Shown piece by piece: positions 40,983 to 49,180 of a stretch of DNA of 64,000 nucleotides. The stretch's first letter is position 1; each line of letters opens with the position of its first letter. The position numbers and the translations under genes were made by a program. The notes under the pieces are model-generated. The model was not told where the DNA came from, searched no databases, and saw nothing but the letters and a program-made list of their open reading frames with translations. Source of the DNA: JBMOKU01 sp049324315 (GTDB lineage Bacteria; Bacillota; Clostridia; Peptostreptococcales; Thermotaleaceae); NCBI GenBank assembly GCA_049324315.1, contig JBMOKU010000007.1, forward strand, positions 1-64,000. The letters are read 5' to 3'.

Positions 40983-41858
40983 TTATTTAACAGAGATGAA
41001 TTCTTCTTTTACAACCTCTTGCCCTTCGTTCATTACAAAGTCAATATATGCTTTTACTAATTCAGATTCTTCACCGTTTGTTAAGTACAAGAAAGGTCTT
41101 GAGATTAAGTATGAGCCAGCTTTTGCGTTCTCTTCAGAAGGTTCAACACCTTCTACCTTGATAGGTTTTACCGTATCATCCATAGCACCCATTGAAATAT
41201 AACCGATGGCATCAGGAGTATTTGCAACTGTTTGCTTTACAGCACCTGTTGATGGCTGTGTCAAAGCTTTATCTGTTGTAAAGTCTTTATTTTCTCCATT
41301 TGCATCTTTATCTTCTACTTTTGTAATTTCGATGAAAGCACCTCTTGTACCGGAACCTTGCTCTCTGGATACAACCGTGATCGGCTTGTCTTCTCCACCA
41401 ACTTCTTTCCAGTTTGTGATTTCGCCGATGAAGATTTTCTTGATTTGCTCCATTGTTAAGTCCTCTACTTTATTAGCTGGGTTAACAACTACGGCAATAC
41501 CGTCTTTTGCAATTACATATTCAGCTAGGCCAGCACTTTTTTCACTTTCTTTTAATTCTCTTGAAGCAGCTCCGATATCAACGATTTTGTCGATAGCAGA
41601 TTTAACACCAACACTTGAACCGCCACCTTGCACTTCAATACTAACTTCTGGATATTTTTCACTGAAAGCAGCAGCTAATTCTTCAGATAATGGTTGAACA
41701 GAAGTTGAACCTGCAATAACAATTTTTCCAGATAATGCTGCCTCTTCTTGTTGTTGCGGCTCTTCAGCAGGTGCAGGCGCCTCCGTTTTTTGTCCACAAC
41801 CAGCTAACATCGTTAACGCTAACATCAATACTAAAGCAATTGATAAAATCTTTTTCAT
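40983..41858 (-). CDS. pstS: Phosphate-binding lipoprotein PstS
   Basis: A 291-residue substrate-binding lipoprotein for phosphate. The signal peptide ends in LAGC with lipid-modified Cys21, followed by a Pro/Glu/Gln-rich linker. The phosphate site is marked by AGSTSVQPL near 50 and SREQGSGTRGAF near 175. The ATG at 41858 follows GGGGG by 9 bases. It stands downstream of phoPR behind a Pho box; no pstCAB permease genes follow. Confidence 0.93.
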   Translation of the reverse strand: MKKILSIALVLMLALTMLAGCGQKTEAPAPAEEPQQQEEAALSGKIVIAGSTSVQPLSEELAAAFSEKYPEVSIEVQGGGSSVGVKSAIDKIVDIGAASRELKESEKSAGLAEYVIAKDGIAVVVNPANKVEDLTMEQIKKIFIGEITNWKEVGGEDKPITVVSREQGSGTRGAFIEITKVEDKDANGENKDFTTDKALTQPSTGAVKQTVANTPDAIGYISMGAMDDTVKPIKVEGVEPSEENAKAGSYLISRPFLYLTNGEESELVKAYIDFVMNEGQEVVKEEFISVK

Positions 41859-41935
41859 TTTCCATTTCCCCCGTTCATTTTTTGTTGTTATACGTTGAAT
41901 GTGTGTCCTCCCTAGGTTTATTCTCAACAACTCTA

Positions 41936-41989
41936 AGTATACTTATACCATGTTAAAATGAAATAAACGATGTGTTAAATACGTGTTAA
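41936..41989 (-). promoter_or_regulatory. Pho box and promoter of pstS
   Basis: On the minus strand TTAACA occurs at 41984-41989, 41973-41978 and 41951-41956, and the degenerate TTTATT fills 41962-41967, so four half-sites lie at exactly 11-base intervals. TATACT (41936-41941) follows 9 bases after the last one and no -35 is needed. This is the layout of PhoP/PhoB-activated promoters. Confidence 0.8.
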
Positions 41990-42013
41990 ATGTAAAATGT
42001 TAGTCAAAAAGAA

Positions 42014-42037
42014 AAAACTAGCATTTTCGCTAGTTTT
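42014..42037 (-). terminator. Terminator of phoP-phoR
   Basis: AAAACTAGC (42014-42022) and GCTAGTTTT (42029-42037) with loop ATTTTC, followed by T-rich sequence on the minus strand, 6 bases past the phoR stop. Confidence 0.85.
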
Positions 42038-42042
42038 GTATA

Positions 42043-43815
42043 TTAAATAGGCAGTCTTACAATAAACTCAGAACCTTTTCCTGCCTCACTATTAACTCGA
42101 ATTTCGCCGTTGAGCGATAAAACAATATGCTTTACAATCGCTAATCCAAGTCCAGTACCTCCAATTTTTCTTGATCTTGCCTTGTCAACTCGATAGAACC
42201 GTTCAAACAATCTGGGAATGTCTTTTTTGGGTATGCCAATACCCGTGTCTTTAACAACAATAAAAATATTCTCATACCTTTTATAAGCTAAAACTTTAAC
42301 ACTGCCTCCATCAGGAGTATACTTAATGGCATTTTCAACCAGATTGAGAATCATCTGTTTAAACCAATCTGGATTCCCATAAATACTAGGCAATGCTCCT
42401 TCCAGTTCACAACTGTAAGCAATCTTTTTAGATTCTACCAAATGTGCAATCATATAACTAACTTCTTTGATAATCTCACTAACAACGATTTCTTCCCGAA
42501 CTGCCGTTTGCTTAGAACTTTCAATGGCGGACAGACTGAGTAAATCGTCAATTAGCCTGCTTAACCGTTCTGTCTCAATTTCAATAATATCCAAAAATCT
42601 ATTTCGAACATTTTCATTATCGATTGCACCGTTTTTTAACGTTTCAATAAAACCAGAGATGGAAGTCAACGGTGTCTTTAATTCGTGAGACACATTGGCC
42701 ACAAACTCCGTACGCATATTTTCTAACTTTCTCATTTCGGTAACATCTTGTATTAACGCCATCACCCCAATAATTTTATTGGGATCCATGTCCAACCGGA
42801 TAAGATTTGTATATATTTTCAGTATTTTTGTTTCGGGATAATCGATGGTAATTTCGCTCTGACCCACATTATTATTATCAAGGATATTCTTGATAACATC
42901 ATGAAGTTTGTTATTGCGAATTACTTCTAAAATGTGCTTTCCTTTGACATTTTCGTTCTGTACTTTGAAGAGCTCTTTTGCTACAGGATTCATTAACATA
43001 ATCTTATAGCTTTTATCTACAGCAAAGAGACCCTCACTCATACTTGCCAACGTTGACTGAAGCTTTGTGTTTTTATCCCATAACTCTGAAATCGTTTCAT
43101 TCAATTTTTCTGCCATCAGATTAAAGGTATCCGCTAGTATACCGATTTCATCCGTGGTATTTACATACACCCGATTATTAAAATCACCATGGGCAATTTT
43201 ATAAGCACTGCTTGTAATCTGTTTTATTGGCTTTGTGACACTATTGACATATCGATATCCTAAAATTGTCGCAACAATAAGTCCACAACTCACTGCAATA
43301 AGGGTGTTTTGTAATAATTTGAAATTCAGTTTTTCAATCTCGGTTAATGGATAAGCTAATCTAGTAATACCATAAACCCGTTCATGAACAATAAGCGGTA
43401 CAGCAATATAAATATAGTTGATATCAATGGTTGTACTGTATCTTTGACTTTTACCAATTTTCCCCTGTAACGCTTCTTGAACCTCCACTCGGAAACGGTG
43501 ATTCTCAATGCTACCTAAATTTTCTTTTAGAATCTCTGAATCACCTATAACGACGCCGTTATTGTTTATAAAAGTCACTCTAGCATTAATCTGTTCAGAA
43601 TAATCATGGGCTAATTTCGAATAATCAATGGCATAAAATGACTTTTCCGTTATCTTATCTTTAATAAATTCATTAATTAGATTGGCATTGCTGATCAATT
43701 TATTCTCTGTATTGTTAAGATACGTACCTTTTACAAAGTTCAACGTCAATAGCCCTGTGATGATAACGCCTACCAACAGCAGAATGATATAGATTGTAAA
43801 AATTCTCTTCTGCAT
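42043..43815 (-). CDS. phoR: Phosphate-sensing histidine kinase PhoR
   Basis: A 590-residue membrane kinase. Two membrane segments (about 5-28 and 169-190) flank an extracytoplasmic sensor domain; then HAMP (about 190-243), PAS (about 250-360), HisKA with phospho-acceptor His377 in VANVSHELKTPLTS, and a HATPase with NLVENAIKYT and GIGIPKKDIPRLFERFYRVD. It follows phoP by 10 bases and precedes the Pho-box-controlled pstS, which supports a phosphate role over WalK. Confidence 0.92.
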   Translation of the reverse strand: MQKRIFTIYIILLLVGVIITGLLTLNFVKGTYLNNTENKLISNANLINEFIKDKITEKSFYAIDYSKLAHDYSEQINARVTFINNNGVVIGDSEILKENLGSIENHRFRVEVQEALQGKIGKSQRYSTTIDINYIYIAVPLIVHERVYGITRLAYPLTEIEKLNFKLLQNTLIAVSCGLIVATILGYRYVNSVTKPIKQITSSAYKIAHGDFNNRVYVNTTDEIGILADTFNLMAEKLNETISELWDKNTKLQSTLASMSEGLFAVDKSYKIMLMNPVAKELFKVQNENVKGKHILEVIRNNKLHDVIKNILDNNNVGQSEITIDYPETKILKIYTNLIRLDMDPNKIIGVMALIQDVTEMRKLENMRTEFVANVSHELKTPLTSISGFIETLKNGAIDNENVRNRFLDIIEIETERLSRLIDDLLSLSAIESSKQTAVREEIVVSEIIKEVSYMIAHLVESKKIAYSCELEGALPSIYGNPDWFKQMILNLVENAIKYTPDGGSVKVLAYKRYENIFIVVKDTGIGIPKKDIPRLFERFYRVDKARSRKIGGTGLGLAIVKHIVLSLNGEIRVNSEAGKGSEFIVRLPI

Positions 43816-43825
43816 GATTCGTCAC

Positions 43826-44518
43826 CTATTTCATCTTGTAACCGATGCCTCGAATCGTTTCGATGTAAACTGGATATCGATCATTGTCTTCGATTTTTTT
43901 CCTCAAATGTCTAATATGCACATCTACTGTTCTAGTTTCACCAAAATAATCATATCCCCATACTTCATCCAGAAGAAAATTTCTAGACAGTACTTTTCCC
44001 CTGTTTTCTGATAATATTCTTAGTAATTCAAACTCTTTTAGCGTTAATTCGATCAGATTACCATTCTTTGTAACTTCGTGTTTCTCGGTATCAATAATGA
44101 TATCATGAACTTTAATAATTTTCTTGATTTCCTTTGGTGCCTCCTCTGATCTTCTTAAAATCGCTTTAATTCTAGCTGTTAATTCCCTAACACTGAAAGG
44201 TTTTGTCAAATAGTCATCAGCACCTAGCTCTAATCCCAATACTTTATCAGTTTCTTCACTTTTAGCTGTCAGCATGATGATAGGTGTCTTACTGGTTTTA
44301 TCATTACTTCTAATTTTTTTACACGCTTCAAAGCCATCAATTCCAGGAAGCATTAGATCTAAAATGATCACGTCAGGAATCTCTTCATCAGCTAACTTGA
44401 TAGCCTCTTCTCCATTGTCGCTGACGATGACGTCAAAACCGCTGCTTTCCAAATTAAACTGTATCAACTCAACAATATGCTGTTCATCGTCTACTACTAG
44501 AACTTTTTTTCTAGCCAT
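43826..44518 (-). CDS. phoP: Response regulator PhoP
   Basis: A 230-residue OmpR-type response regulator. The receiver has Asp10, Asp11, phospho-acceptor Asp54 and Lys near 104; the C-terminal winged helix (about 130-230) has LTLKEFELLRILSENRGKVLSR and TRTVDVHIRHLRKKIE. It probably binds the 11-base repeats before pstS. The ATG follows GGAAGGAG. It is 22 bases after pgeF and may share a transcript. Confidence 0.93.
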   Translation of the reverse strand: MARKKVLVVDDEQHIVELIQFNLESSGFDVIVSDNGEEAIKLADEEIPDVIILDLMLPGIDGFEACKKIRSNDKTSKTPIIMLTAKSEETDKVLGLELGADDYLTKPFSVRELTARIKAILRRSEEAPKEIKKIIKVHDIIIDTEKHEVTKNGNLIELTLKEFELLRILSENRGKVLSRNFLLDEVWGYDYFGETRTVDVHIRHLRKKIEDNDRYPVYIETIRGIGYKMK

Positions 44519-44540
44519 ATGATCTCTCCTTCCAGAATGT

Positions 44541-45359
44541 CTATATTAGCCACATAATCGCAGCCATTCTACCAGTAACACCATTCCCAGCTCTGTGGGA
44601 AAACAACAAATCATGATTGCATTGTGTGCACAGATTGCTTATTGTTATATTTCTTTGCAAAATACCCATTTCCTCCAAGCTTATAGCATTAGCCTTCCAT
44701 AAATCTAGCATATACTTTCCGTTGTCCTTTGAAAATACAAATTTTTCGGGATTTGTAAAATTTTCGTTAAACTTGTCAATTACTTGATCGTCCACTTCAT
44801 AACAACATTTTCCGATGGAGGGACCAATTGCTGCCAAGCAGTTTTTCGATTTTGTACCAAAAGCTTTTGTCATTTCCAGTAACGTCTTTTGCCCAATTTT
44901 CGCAACCGTTCCTTTCCATCCAGCATGGGCTAAAGCAATTACTTTATTTATTGTATCCAGAATAAATATAGGCACACAGTCTGCATAAACTGTAATAATG
45001 CCTAATTTGTTTTCCTTTGTTATTAGTCCATCAATATCTTTTATATCACTAGAACGTGTAATCCCTTTCCCCTGATCTTCGTTGACAACAATCCTTACTT
45101 TGTCTCCATGTACTTGATCTCCCAATACCATACGATCCACATCTAAACCGATTGCATTGCCGATCTTTAAATAGTTTTGTCTTACATCAACAGCATTATC
45201 TCCGTTTTTGAATCCCATGTTGAGAGAATCATATGGTTTCTTACTATATCCTCCTAGTCTTCCTGTGAAACAAGTTCTGACCATACCTGTCTTTTCAAAA
45301 GATGGTATTGTATAATATATAATATCTCCACTTCTTTTCAATTCAAAGCCGTACTCCAT
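44541..45359 (-). CDS. pgeF: Peptidoglycan editing factor PgeF (YfiH)
   Basis: A 272-residue member of the YfiH/DUF152 (multicopper polyphenol oxidoreductase-like) family. The E. coli member removes wrongly incorporated amino acids from peptidoglycan precursors. The zinc-type active site is visible as GDQVHGD, VYADCVPIF and AHAGWKGT. Length is normal. In this region it precedes phoP and follows nrdR. The ATG follows AAAGGAG. Confidence 0.9.
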   Translation of the reverse strand: MEYGFELKRSGDIIYYTIPSFEKTGMVRTCFTGRLGGYSKKPYDSLNMGFKNGDNAVDVRQNYLKIGNAIGLDVDRMVLGDQVHGDKVRIVVNEDQGKGITRSSDIKDIDGLITKENKLGIITVYADCVPIFILDTINKVIALAHAGWKGTVAKIGQKTLLEMTKAFGTKSKNCLAAIGPSIGKCCYEVDDQVIDKFNENFTNPEKFVFSKDNGKYMLDLWKANAISLEEMGILQRNITISNLCTQCNHDLLFSHRAGNGVTGRMAAIMWLI

Positions 45360-45420
45360 ATCTATACTCCTTTACAAAATCACAAGTATCCTTTAATAGC
45401 CGACTATCGTTAACAAACAG

Positions 45421-45458
45421 ATAGCAATAGCCTACTATAATCAGCATGCTATTGCTAT
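45421..45458 (-). terminator. Hairpin after nrdR
   Basis: ATAGCAATAGC (45421-45431) and GCTATTGCTAT (45448-45458) form a perfect 11-bp stem with a 16-base loop. The T tract is weak, so termination is only likely. Confidence 0.5.
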
Positions 45459-45467
45459 AAATTAACA

Positions 45468-45923
45468 TTATTTTTCATTTAGTAATTTCTTTAATTCTTC
45501 CATAAACGTATTAATATCTTTAAACTGTCTATATACGGAAGCAAATCTAACATAAGCAACTTCATCCAAGTCTTTTAAATCATTCATAACCAACTCGCCA
45601 ATTAATGTACTTGTTATTTCTTTCTCCATGGTATTATGAAGACTTTTTTCAACTTCATCTACAATTTTTTCGATATCCTTCATAGAAACTGGACGCTTCT
45701 CACATGCTCGGATAACGCCATTAAGAATTTTGTTTCTATTGTAAGCTTCTCGATTTCCATCCTTTTTTATAACAACTAATGGAATTTCTTCAATTTTCTC
45801 ATAGGTTGTAAATCTTTTTTTACATTTACTGCATTCCCGCCTTCTTCGTATTGACTGTCCTTCTTCTGTCGGTCTGGAATCGACTACTTTTGTTTCATAA
45901 TATTCACAAAATGGACAATTCAC
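45468..45923 (-). CDS. nrdR: Transcriptional repressor NrdR
   Basis: A 151-residue NrdR, which binds ATP/dATP and represses ribonucleotide reductase genes. The zinc ribbon is CPFC (3-6) and CSKC (about 31-34), followed by the ATP-cone (about 45-135; LVVIKKDGNREAYNRNKI). The GTG at 45923 is 6-7 bases after GGGGGGA and gives the canonical M-N-C-P-F-C start; an in-frame ATG upstream overlaps that site. No nrd genes are nearby. Confidence 0.95.
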   Translation of the reverse strand: MNCPFCEYYETKVVDSRPTEEGQSIRRRRECSKCKKRFTTYEKIEEIPLVVIKKDGNREAYNRNKILNGVIRACEKRPVSMKDIEKIVDEVEKSLHNTMEKEITSTLIGELVMNDLKDLDEVAYVRFASVYRQFKDINTFMEELKKLLNEK

Positions 45924-46048
45924 ACATATTCCCCCCATATGAGAATGTCAAAACCTCTCCATATCTACTAAAATTATAATATACGAAATATGGTATGTCC
46001 ATAAGGATTTACGATTTATTCTATCATAACGTTTTAACTGCTTTATAC

Positions 46049-46327
46049 CTACAACATATTGCTTTCTTGTTCATCATTTCGTGTTATGATTACATCTTTT
46101 AGTTCAACTAGGATTACATCAATCCCAATTTTCTTGATCTCAGACCAAGTAATGTAATAATCGTGATCCTTTCCGAAAAAACCGAGAAACTTACCGGGAC
46201 CAGGTACAATCAATGCATCCACCCTTCCTTTTTCCAGGTTTACCTCAATATCTGATACAAAGCCTATTCTCCGTCCATCAACAATATTAATGATTTCTTT
46301 TTGCCTTAAATCTGACGTGCTTATCAT
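46049..46327 (-). CDS. YlmC/YmxH family PRC-barrel protein
   Basis: A 92-residue PRC-barrel protein of the YlmC/YmxH family, common in spore-formers. The conserved segments are LRQKEIINIVDGRRIGFVSDIEVN (about 6-29), GRVDALIVPGP (about 34-44) and the later ITWSEIKKIGIDVILVE. The function is not known. It lies between nrdR and sigG, a usual place for this family. The ATG follows GAAGGTGATG. Confidence 0.85.
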   Translation of the reverse strand: MISTSDLRQKEIINIVDGRRIGFVSDIEVNLEKGRVDALIVPGPGKFLGFFGKDHDYYITWSEIKKIGIDVILVELKDVIITRNDEQESNML

Positions 46328-46391
46328 ATCATCACCTTCTTAAACATTTTTACGACGCATAATCCATAAGCTTGGCTATATATAAATATAT

Positions 46392-46425
46392 GAAAAAAAA
46401 AACAAAAGCATTCCATGCTTTTGTT
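46392..46425 (-). terminator. Terminator of sigG
   Basis: AACAAAAGCA (46401-46410) and TGCTTTTGTT (46416-46425) form a perfect 10-bp stem followed by eight T on the minus strand. It overlaps the sigG stop codon. Confidence 0.88.
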
Positions 46426-47197
46426 AGATATACTTTCTCATATGCTTTAAAGCAGTTTTTTCCAATCTTGAGACCTGAGCTTGAGATATACCAATCTCCT
46501 CAGCAACTTCCATTTGTGTTCTCCCCTCAAAGAAACGCAGCGTCAAAATAAGCTTTTCTCTGTCGCTAAGCTTTCTTAAAGCTTCTCTCAATGCAATTCC
46601 TTCAAGCCATGTTTCATCTTCACTTTTCTCATCACTAACTTGATCCATCACGTAAATAGCATCTCCACTGTCATGATAAATAGGTTCGAATAATGAGATA
46701 GGATCTTGAATGGCATCAAGGGCGAATACAACTTCTTCTCTTGGAATATTCAATTCTTTCGCTATCTCAGTAACAGTAGGCTCCTTAGAATTTTTATTTA
46801 TCAACTGATCTCGAACCTGTAAAGCTTTGTAAGCTGTATCTCTTAGAGACCTGCTTACTCTAATGGAGTTGTTATCACGAAGATACCTTCTAATTTCCCC
46901 TATAATCATGGGGACGGCATATGTAGAAAATTTCACGTTCTGACTTAAATCAAAATTATCGATCGCTTTTATCAAACCGATACATCCCACTTGAAATAAA
47001 TCATCCACATGTTCTCCTCTATTATTAAACCGTTGGATTACACTTAATACTAATCTCAAATTGCCTTGAATAAATTTTTCTCTTGCTGACATATCCCCTG
47101 CGTGAATTTTTTTAAATAATTGCCTCATCTCAGCGTTTGTAAGTACAGGCAGCTTAGATGTATTGACTCCGCAGATCTCAACTTTATTGCTGTGCAT
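46424..47197 (-). CDS. sigG: Sporulation sigma factor SigG
   Basis: A 257-residue sigma-70 family factor that directs late forespore transcription. The start MHSNKVEICGVNTSKLPVL is the sigma-G signature (also the region contacted by CsfB/SpoIIAB). Region 2 has DLFQVGCIGLIKAIDNFD and KFSTYAVPMIIGEIRRYLRD, and region 4 ends with QAQVSRLEKTALKHMR. The ATG follows TGGAGG. A sigma-F-like promoter precedes it; sigE is upstream. Confidence 0.96.
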   Translation of the reverse strand: MHSNKVEICGVNTSKLPVLTNAEMRQLFKKIHAGDMSAREKFIQGNLRLVLSVIQRFNNRGEHVDDLFQVGCIGLIKAIDNFDLSQNVKFSTYAVPMIIGEIRRYLRDNNSIRVSRSLRDTAYKALQVRDQLINKNSKEPTVTEIAKELNIPREEVVFALDAIQDPISLFEPIYHDSGDAIYVMDQVSDEKSEDETWLEGIALREALRKLSDREKLILTLRFFEGRTQMEVAEEIGISQAQVSRLEKTALKHMRKYI

Positions 47198-47242
47198 GAC
47201 AATTCCTCCATTTCTATGGATTATTGCCCCCTTACATTCTAA

Positions 47243-47272
47243 AATTATATCCCGATTGGTTTTCCTTTATAC
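47243..47272 (-). promoter_or_regulatory. Possible sigma-F promoter of sigG
   Basis: On the minus strand GTATA (47268-47272), 15 bases, GGATATAATT (47243-47252), matching the sigma-F pattern at all but one position. sigG is transcribed by sigma-F in Bacillus. Confidence 0.55.
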
Positions 47273-47291
47273 CTTATTAAACATTGAAAAA

Positions 47292-47317
47292 GCTCCCGAA
47301 ATTTATCTTTCGGAAGC
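47292..47317 (-). terminator. Terminator of spoIIGA-sigE
   Basis: A 10-bp stem (47292-47301 with 47308-47317), including one G-U pair in the minus-strand RNA, is followed by five T. It separates sigE from the sigG promoter. Confidence 0.8.
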
Positions 47318-47327
47318 ACATACGTCT

Positions 47328-48062
47328 TTATGTCATTCTGTTTATTTCTTTTTTTAAACGTGTAATAATTCTTTTTTCCAATCTGGATATGTATGATTGC
47401 GATATCCCTAGCATATCTGCAACTTCTTTTTGTGTTTTTTCCTCACCATTATTAAGACCAAATCGCAACTCCATGATCTTTTTTTCTCTCTTCGTTAGTT
47501 TTTTCAAAGCAATGCCTAAAAGCTCCTTATCGATTTCTTCTTCAAGGAAACGATATATCAAATCATTATCCGTTCCTAAAATATCTGATAATAATAATTC
47601 ATTACCATCCCAATCTATGTTCAGCGGTTCATCGAAGGAAATTTCTGTTTTCGCTTTACTATTTCTTCTGAGATACATCAATATTTCGTTTTCAATACAT
47701 CTTGAAGCATAAGTCGCTAGTTTTATTTTTTTTTCTGGATCAAAAGTATTAACAGCTTTAATTAAACCAATTGTTCCAATAGATATTAGATCTTCAACGC
47801 CCACCCCTGTATTTTCAAACTTTCTCGCAATATATACCACTAATCTTAGATTGCGCTCAATCAGAATTGTCCGGACGGCGCCGTCATCTTTCCCTAGTCG
47901 ATCAACTAAAAAGAGTTCTTCCTCAGGTGTCAAAGGCGGCGGTAATGCTTCACTACCCCCAATGTAGAAGATCGTCTCATCATCAATGATGCGAAGCTTT
48001 CTTAATATTCTTATGAAATGGATTCTATAAAATAATTGAACCTTCTTTACTATACTTTTCAA
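47328..48062 (-). CDS. sigE: Sporulation sigma factor SigE (pro-sigma-E)
   Basis: A 244-residue mother-cell sigma factor made as an inactive precursor. The pro-sequence is the amphipathic basic N-terminus (KSIVKKVQLFYRIHFIRIL), and cleavage by SpoIIGA is expected just before or within YIGGSEALPPPL near residues 33-44. Region 2 has DLISIGTIGLIKAVNTFD, and region 4 ends SYISRLEKRIITRLK. The TTG at 48062 lies 8 bases after GAAGGGG; the GTG at 48071 is inside that site. It follows spoIIGA by 24 bases. Confidence 0.95.
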   Translation of the reverse strand: MKSIVKKVQLFYRIHFIRILRKLRIIDDETIFYIGGSEALPPPLTPEEELFLVDRLGKDDGAVRTILIERNLRLVVYIARKFENTGVGVEDLISIGTIGLIKAVNTFDPEKKIKLATYASRCIENEILMYLRRNSKAKTEISFDEPLNIDWDGNELLLSDILGTDNDLIYRFLEEEIDKELLGIALKKLTKREKKIMELRFGLNNGEEKTQKEVADMLGISQSYISRLEKRIITRLKKEINRMT

Positions 48063-48086
48063 AAATGTCACCCCTTCGATGTGTAA

Positions 48087-48983
48087 TTAAATTAAGATAT
48101 CAGGATGAAGCAAAGCGCTGTAATCGCCATTGGTAGATAATCTCTTGGTATATATACCGATAATAATATTTTTGATATTTTTAAAATTGTTATCTTCCAT
48201 GAGCTTTACACAGTCTGGTTTAAAGCCAACCAACATTCCATGTTCCCGTCCCAACGACTTAAATGGAATGAGTCTAAATCGATTCATCCATTCAGACGTT
48301 TCAATAATTTTCATCAGCAAATCCAATCCAGTATCCGCTGTATTTTCAAAAACAAGTTGGACATCTATGGGGAGTATTTCTTTGATTGCACTATATTCAA
48401 CAATGATTACAGGATATTTTGACAATGGATCTTGTAAAGAATTTCCTGTATCAATTAATGCTTTTACCTCACTTCTAACATTATTAACCTCAATGGAAAT
48501 GGGTATATACATTTTGTCCCTTGATATTTTAACTTGAATATACTCCCAACAATATTTAATTAGAATAAAAGAGAGAATACCCGAATATAAAAGTATTTTA
48601 ATAGAGATATTTCCAACATAGAAGATACCATTGCTGACAAAACCTTTAAAATCTGTCAGATAAAACAATGCAAAAGCTGCGCCTCCAAACATAAAGGAAA
48701 TGAGATAAAAAATACCAAGGGCCTTAAAGAAATCTTTAAATTTGTATGGTGTAAATGTTACAACGATCATGAACATCGAGAAGATAATCTTCATGACCAA
48801 AGAACACAGTACACTTAAGGAAGGAAAAAATACAACAAAAGCATACAGTGCTCCTAATACTGCACCAATCCAGATCTTAAATTTTGGCGTATGTATTTTG
48901 CTAAAATAGGCTGTTAAATATAAAATAAACCAATTCATGATTAGGTTCTCAAGAAATAAATACTCTCCATACACTTCTAACAT
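48087..48983 (-). CDS. spoIIGA: Sigma-E processing peptidase SpoIIGA
   Basis: A 298-residue membrane-bound aspartic peptidase that cleaves pro-sigma-E at the sporulation septum after SpoIIR signalling. Five or six N-terminal membrane segments (about 7-150) precede a cytoplasmic domain with the catalytic Asp in ALIDTGNSLQDPLS near 180. The ATG at 48983 is 7 bases after GGGGG. A promoter with a long spacer and a 0A-like box lies upstream. Confidence 0.95.
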   Translation of the reverse strand: MLEVYGEYLFLENLIMNWFILYLTAYFSKIHTPKFKIWIGAVLGALYAFVVFFPSLSVLCSLVMKIIFSMFMIVVTFTPYKFKDFFKALGIFYLISFMFGGAAFALFYLTDFKGFVSNGIFYVGNISIKILLYSGILSFILIKYCWEYIQVKISRDKMYIPISIEVNNVRSEVKALIDTGNSLQDPLSKYPVIIVEYSAIKEILPIDVQLVFENTADTGLDLLMKIIETSEWMNRFRLIPFKSLGREHGMLVGFKPDCVKLMEDNNFKNIKNIIIGIYTKRLSTNGDYSALLHPDILI

Positions 48984-49055
48984 AGACATTCCCCCAATTA
49001 GGAAACGTGCTTCACCTTATTATACAATTATTCAATTGTCCGACCACTTATGCCT

Positions 49056-49102
49056 ATTATATAGGATTTTCAAAAATTTTTTTGTCACTGTTTGCAGTCG
49101 AA
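49056..49102 (-). promoter_or_regulatory. Spo0A-type promoter of spoIIGA-sigE
   Basis: On the minus strand GTGACA (49083-49088), a 21-base spacer and TATAAT (49056-49061). AGTCGAA on the plus strand (49096-49102) matches the 0A core TGTCGAA at 6 of 7 positions and lies just upstream. Bacillus spoIIG also has a 22-base spacer and needs Spo0A. Confidence 0.6.
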
Positions 49103-49137
49103 AATTACTTATTTATATAAAAAATAAACATAAAACG

Positions 49138-49168
49138 ACAAAAGACCATTTGATAAATGGTCTTTTGT
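49138..49168 (-). terminator. Terminator of ftsZ
   Basis: A perfect 14-bp stem (49138-49151 with 49155-49168) with a 3-base loop and a T-rich tail on the minus strand, 12 bases past the ftsZ stop. Confidence 0.88.
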
Positions 49169-49180
49169 AAGTCTATCGTA

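Noticed and set aside
41206..41697. Plus-strand 163-residue open frame
   Set aside because: It lies wholly antisense to pstS; its Ser/Pro/Thr-rich translation is what the complement of a coding region gives.
44541..45359. Laccase activity for the YfiH-family protein
   Set aside because: The family was once described as a polyphenol oxidase, but the visible His/Cys sites fit the peptidoglycan-editing hydrolase role better, and the wall-related surroundings agree.
47284..47712. 142-residue plus-strand open frame
   Set aside because: Antisense to sigE, and its translation is a Ser/Phe-rich shadow of that gene.
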